NCBI GenBank assembly: GCA_022650485.1
Contig: JALCPP010000008.1
Span: 1-64,000 of the forward strand
DNA: 64,000 nt
Source: Oscillospiraceae bacterium
GTDB taxonomy: Bacteria > Bacillota > Clostridia > Oscillospirales > Acutalibacteraceae
Reading direction: 5' to 3'
Made by a program: the position numbers and the translations under genes. Position 1 is the first letter of the stretch. Each line of letters begins with the position of its first letter. This document shows, in pieces, positions 60,754 through 64,000 of the stretch. The notes under the pieces were generated by a model. That model was not told where the DNA came from and did no database searches. It saw only the letters and a list, made by a program, of their open reading frames with translations.

Positions 60754-61446
60754 ATGACAACACAAAATATTAAAATAAACAATATCCCTTCGATCATATG
60801 GGGAAAACAATCAGATCAGGTATATATTCATGTTCATGGTAAAATGTCTCGTAAAGAATATGCAGAGCCATTTGCCCAAATAGCTGAGAAAAAAAGCTAC
60901 CAAACACTTAGCTTTGATTTACCTGAACATGGAGAGCGAAGCAACAGTGATTATCGTTGTGATATTTGGAATGGTATGAACGACCTTTCGTTAATTGCCG
61001 ATTATGCTTTTTCAAAATGGAATGATGTGTCCCTATTTGCGTGTAGTCTTGGTGCATATTTTAGTTTAAATACTTATGCAAACAGAAAGTTTTCCAAGTG
61101 CCTTTTTCAATCACCAATGTTAAACATGGAATATATGATTAGGCAAATGTTTAAATTGTATGATGTTAGCGAAGAACGGCTTCGCTTGGAAAAAGAAATT
61201 TCAACACCTTTTGATACATTACGTTGGGACTACTTTCAATATGTGCTAGAGCATCCAATTAAAAATTGGAATATTCCAACATCCATTCTCTATGGTGGAA
61301 AAGATAATTTGCAACCTATTAAAATAATTCAAGCCTTTGCGGATGAACACCACTGTAAACTGACGGTTTCTGAAAACAGCGAACATCCTTTTATGCAACC
61401 TGAAGATGTAAAAATTGTTGCTAAATGGTTTGAAGATAACTTATAA
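60754..61446 (+). CDS. Alpha/beta hydrolase
   Basis: This 230-aa protein shows the alpha/beta hydrolase core. An oxyanion-hole-like VHGKMSR lies near residue 27. The nucleophile elbow FACSLGAYFS has Ser near 98, in a GxSxG variant with Ala first. The Asp is in YGGKDN (about 185) and the His in SEHPF (about 210). The substrate is unknown. The gene is clearly AT-rich compared with neighbours, lies directly after the tRNA-Leu repeat array and is followed by a decayed repeat copy. All of this suggests horizontal acquisition. AGGAGG precedes the ATG. Confidence 0.8.
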   Translation: MTTQNIKINNIPSIIWGKQSDQVYIHVHGKMSRKEYAEPFAQIAEKKSYQTLSFDLPEHGERSNSDYRCDIWNGMNDLSLIADYAFSKWNDVSLFACSLGAYFSLNTYANRKFSKCLFQSPMLNMEYMIRQMFKLYDVSEERLRLEKEISTPFDTLRWDYFQYVLEHPIKNWNIPTSILYGGKDNLQPIKIIQAFADEHHCKLTVSENSEHPFMQPEDVKIVAKWFEDNL

Positions 61447-61525
61447 GTATTATGAACCATCCATAAGCCGATAGTTTGAATTTTTATTCAAGAATTGTAT
61501 GCCATCATATATAACCGCTAAACTT

Positions 61526-61584
61526 AAAAGATTTGTCTTAGAGCACTCAAGCTTTTGTTTTGAACAGTCCCACCGCCGGCATCA
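61526..61584 (+). repeat. Decayed, internally deleted copy of the 192-bp unit
   Basis: It starts like a unit (AAAAGATTTGTCTTAGAGCA), keeps one arm of the terminator and the TTTTGTTTTGAACAG stretch. It then jumps directly to a tRNA 3'-end-like CCCACCGCCGGCATCA. About 133 bp of the unit are missing. Together with the main array it brackets the hydrolase gene. Confidence 0.8.
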
Positions 61585-61586
61585 TA

Positions 61587-61623
61587 AAAGACATACTTTC
61601 CGCAAAGGGGAAGGTATGTCTTT
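61587..61623 (+). terminator. Hairpin after the decayed repeat
   Basis: AAAGACATACTTTCC (61587-61601) and GGAAGGTATGTCTTT (61609-61623) pair with one G-U. A T-rich tail follows. Confidence 0.75.
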
Positions 61624-61683
61624 CTCTATACGGAAGACTATGGTATAATAAGTCAATATTATTCGAATGAGGAAATTAAATTA

Positions 61684-61797
61684 ATGAAATTAACAATAAA
61701 GACGCTCTTACAAGCTATCGTTATAATGAATGTGGTAGCGTGTGGAATATCAATCTTAGTAACGCTTCTTATTGAGAAAAGAAAGAAATCATATTAA
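61684..61797 (+). CDS. Small single-pass membrane protein, 37 aa
   Basis: The frame encodes a peptide with a charged start (MKLTIKTLLQ), one hydrophobic helix (IVIMNVVACGISILVTLLI) and a basic end (EKRKKSY). AGGAAA lies about nine bases before the ATG, and a TATAAT (61644-61649) is just upstream. Its topology resembles small toxins or regulatory peptides. There is no further evidence that it is expressed. Confidence 0.45.
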   Translation: MKLTIKTLLQAIVIMNVVACGISILVTLLIEKRKKSY

Positions 61798-61883
61798 ATA
61801 TTATGAGCATAATGCGAAGTGATAGTTTAAATTTTCCAATAAAAATAGACTCGCATCTACAATTACCAGACTACTCACAAGAA

Positions 61884-61911
61884 GAGGCCGTCAACAAAAG
61901 TCGACGGCCTC
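61884..61911 (-). terminator. Terminator of the ABC exporter operon
   Basis: GAGGCCGTC (61884-61892) and GACGGCCTC (61903-61911) pair. On the minus strand a TTCTT tail follows, 36 bp after the exporter stop. Confidence 0.75.
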
Positions 61912-61946
61912 CTCTCGTATCTGTCTATTAAGATGCCTTTTAAAAG

Positions 61947-63680
61947 TTATGCCATTTTCCATTTCTGCGCCTGCATCTGAAGGTGGGACATCTTCCGGTA
62001 GATGCCTTCCTGCTGCATCAAAATATTTGGATTGCCCTGCTGAGCCACTACTCCGTCATTTAACACGACAATGTGATCCGCGCCCGCCACCGTTCTCATT
62101 CTGTGGGCGATAATGATGACCGTTTTATTTTGAATCAAACGGGACAGTGACTCTTGAATCATGGTTTCATTTTCCACATCCAGAGAAGCGGTTGCTTCGT
62201 CCAGAAGAATAATCGGGGCGTTCTTCAGAAATGCACGGGCAAGGGAGATACGCTGGCGCTCACCGCCGGAAAGCTCGCAGCCGTTTTCTCCAATTTGTGA
62301 ATTCCAGCTGTTTGGCAGCTTTTTCGCAAATTCGTCACAGTGCGCCAGTTTTGCCGCATGGATTACTTCTGCATCCGTTGCATCCTTTCTTCCGATGCGG
62401 ATGTTTTCCATAATTGTATTGTTAAACAGCGTTACATCCTGAAAAACGATGGAATAGAGCGATAGCAGCGTTTCCGGGTCGATGGTTGAAATATCCATGC
62501 CGCCCACCGTTATCTTGCCTTTGGTGATGTCCCAAAAGCGTGCGATCAGACGGGATACCGTGGTTTTGCCGCTGCCGGAAGGACCGATCAGCGCCGTCAC
62601 CTGGCCCTGTTTCGCTGTAAAGGAGACATCACGCAGGATTGGTTCATCTTTATGATAGGCGAAGCCGACGTGGTCAAATTTGATGTCACAGCCTTTGTTA
62701 GTCAGGGTTTCGGAACCTGTCTGCATCGGATGCTCAAGAATTTCATTCATTCGTTCACTTTGAATGTTGGTCGCAATGATTGCACTTAAATTATCCAAAG
62801 AAGCCATCATTGGGTCATACATTCTGGAAACAACCAGAAGAAACATGAAAAAGGTGAGAATATTCAGACTGCCGTTTGCAAGCAGAATACTGCCGACCAG
62901 TGCTGTGGTTGCAATTCCTAATTTTAAAATCATTCTGGCCGAACCGTTGAATAACGCATTGAACAGTTCTGTTACAATCGTATATTTTTCAACGGCTTTA
63001 ATTTTTTTATCAAGTCCCGCCATGTACTGATTTTCTGCGTTGTTGGCTTTCAGGTCGCGCACCGATTCCAGACATTCCTGAATCCCGTCCGCACAGTCCA
63101 TTTTATAACCCATCTGTTTCATTTGAACGGTGTGCATGAACCGGGACGAAAAAATAACCACCGCGAAGGAAACCGGAAGAACCCAAAGAGCAGCCAGTGC
63201 CATTCGCCAGTCGAAGCAGAACAGACCAATTGCAACCAGCAGTGTGGAAAGCATGGAACCAATCAGCTCTGGAATCCAGTGGGAAGAGGCGGTTTCCAGC
63301 GTGGCACAGTCCGACATAATCGTACTGGTCAGGTCGGAAAGATCTTTGCGACCAAAAAACGAAAGTGGAAGTTTGCGCAGCCTTTCAGCAAGAGAAATAC
63401 GGCGGACTCCGCTTTCTACATAAGTGGAAAAGAAAGTCGCTTTGTATTGAATGTAGCAGGTGAAAAAGATAAGAACAAGGCAGCAGATGATGCCGGTTGT
63501 ATAAAAAGCAGTGCGCCCTCCCAGGGCTGTACCGTTTAATAAATCACCAACTAGGTAATAAAGTAAGCCGACCGGGAACATCAGAGAAAGATAGAAGACG
63601 AAACAAGCGCCAAACGCTTTTACCATGTCTTTTGCCCCTTTTGGGGAAAGTGCGTATTTGTGCTGTAAAAATTTAAGCAT
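61947..63680 (-). CDS. ABC exporter, fused permease-ATPase, second half of a heterodimer
   Basis: The 577-aa protein has six membrane helices (about 20-300) and a C-terminal nucleotide-binding domain. Visible motifs are Walker A GPSGSGKTTVSRL (about 360), LSGGERQRISLARAF, Walker B IILLDEATASLD, and the H-loop IIAHRM. All catalytic motifs look intact. The start overlaps the end of a second exporter gene by 8 bp. Such pairs export peptides, lipids or drugs, or import siderophores in some lineages. The substrate is unknown. Confidence 0.9.
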   Translation of the reverse strand: MLKFLQHKYALSPKGAKDMVKAFGACFVFYLSLMFPVGLLYYLVGDLLNGTALGGRTAFYTTGIICCLVLIFFTCYIQYKATFFSTYVESGVRRISLAERLRKLPLSFFGRKDLSDLTSTIMSDCATLETASSHWIPELIGSMLSTLLVAIGLFCFDWRMALAALWVLPVSFAVVIFSSRFMHTVQMKQMGYKMDCADGIQECLESVRDLKANNAENQYMAGLDKKIKAVEKYTIVTELFNALFNGSARMILKLGIATTALVGSILLANGSLNILTFFMFLLVVSRMYDPMMASLDNLSAIIATNIQSERMNEILEHPMQTGSETLTNKGCDIKFDHVGFAYHKDEPILRDVSFTAKQGQVTALIGPSGSGKTTVSRLIARFWDITKGKITVGGMDISTIDPETLLSLYSIVFQDVTLFNNTIMENIRIGRKDATDAEVIHAAKLAHCDEFAKKLPNSWNSQIGENGCELSGGERQRISLARAFLKNAPIILLDEATASLDVENETMIQESLSRLIQNKTVIIIAHRMRTVAGADHIVVLNDGVVAQQGNPNILMQQEGIYRKMSHLQMQAQKWKMA

Positions 63681-64000
63681 TCTGAGTACCTACCTTCCAT
63701 TTGGCGGCCAGTCCATATTGCTGCCACATATGCGCATACAATCCATTCTGTGACGTGAGCGCTTCATGACTGCCGGATTCGGCAATCTGCCCGTCTTTCA
63801 GGACAAAGATGCGGTCTGCGCTTGTTACGGTGGAAAGCCGGTGTGCAATCATGATGACCGTTTTGCCTTTGGCCAGCGTGGTAAACGCTTTCTGTACTTT
63901 CGCTTCATTGTCCGGGTCAGCGAAAGCGGTCGCTTCATCAAGGATGAGAATTGGTGAATTTTTCAGCATCACGCGTGCGATGGAGATACGCTGCTGTTCA
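63673..64000 (-). CDS. ABC exporter ATPase domain, C-terminal part (cut by the window end)
   Basis: The visible 109 residues begin inside the signature region (EQQRISIARVMLKNSP). They include a Walker B of ILILDEATAFADPDNEA, where the usual Ser-Leu-Asp after DEATA is changed to Phe-Ala-Asp, and the H-loop MIAHRLSTV. The rest lies beyond 64000. It is the upstream partner of the 61947-63680 exporter. Confidence 0.88.
   Translation of the reverse strand, partial: EQQRISIARVMLKNSPILILDEATAFADPDNEAKVQKAFTTLAKGKTVIMIAHRLSTVTSADRIFVLKDGQIAESGSHEALTSQNGLYAHMWQQYGLAAKWKVGTQNA

Overview
The window looks like the chromosome of an anaerobic member of the Clostridia (Bacillota), most likely an Oscillospiraceae/Ruminococcaceae-type organism. 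This is inferred from gene content, not from a marker gene. The supporting signs are a complete Rnf complex (rnfCDGEAB) with ApbE, a glycyl radical enzyme of the YjjI type, cdaA-ybbR, a DUF3343/cysteine desulfurase pair, strong GGAGG ribosome binding sites and canonical 17-bp-spaced sigma-A promoters. Base composition is near 50% GC, apart from AT-rich islands at the left edge and around 60.6-61.8 kb.

Layout. 1-4.64 kb is an insertion-sequence graveyard: two IS3-family elements, an IS110 fragment and an IS3 orfB tail surround a TetR repressor and a MATE exporter. 4.8-18.1 kb is a nucleoside uptake and salvage block on the minus strand. It reads Crp/Fnr regulator, yjjI glycyl radical enzyme, yjjW activase, then deoB, deoD, a BmpA-type lipoprotein, a three-gene nucleoside ABC transporter, deoC, cdd and pdp. 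The divergent psuK-psuG pair (18.3-20.3 kb) adds pseudouridine breakdown. 20.4-34.9 kb holds a DUF134 regulator with a C_GCAxxG_C_C protein, an MntR/DtxR-type regulator, a chemoreceptor, an EAL-CBS-GGDEF protein, a zinc phospholipase C-like protein, a glycosyltransferase with repeats, asparaginase, an ECF S component, and a five-gene NifX/ferredoxin-ATPase/C_GCAxxG_C_C operon. 35-54 kb is mostly housekeeping and envelope genes: uppP, alsT, feoA, a TauE-type exporter, IclR, a secreted SH3-Big2-lysozyme, comM/yifB, a sigma factor, a thioesterase, ispD-ispF, DUF3343 plus cysteine desulfurase, cdaA-cdaR, trmB and ybaK. 53.2-59.4 kb is apbE and rnfCDGEAB.

At 59.5 kb a tRNA-Leu(CAA) gene is followed by five tandem 192-bp units. 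Each unit ends in a copy of the last 21 nt of that tRNA, including CCA. An AT-rich islet with an alpha/beta hydrolase lies between this array and a decayed sixth copy at 61.5 kb. The array is the most unusual structure in the window. The right edge carries a two-gene heterodimeric ABC exporter, cut by the window end.

How the genes work together: nucleosides captured by the lipoprotein enter through the ABC transporter. They are deaminated (cdd) and phosphorolysed (deoD, pdp), the pentose phosphate is isomerised (deoB), and deoxyribose-5-phosphate is cleaved to acetaldehyde and glyceraldehyde-3-phosphate (deoC). The glycyl radical enzyme and Crp/Fnr regulator upstream suggest that this pathway is tied to anaerobic redox state.
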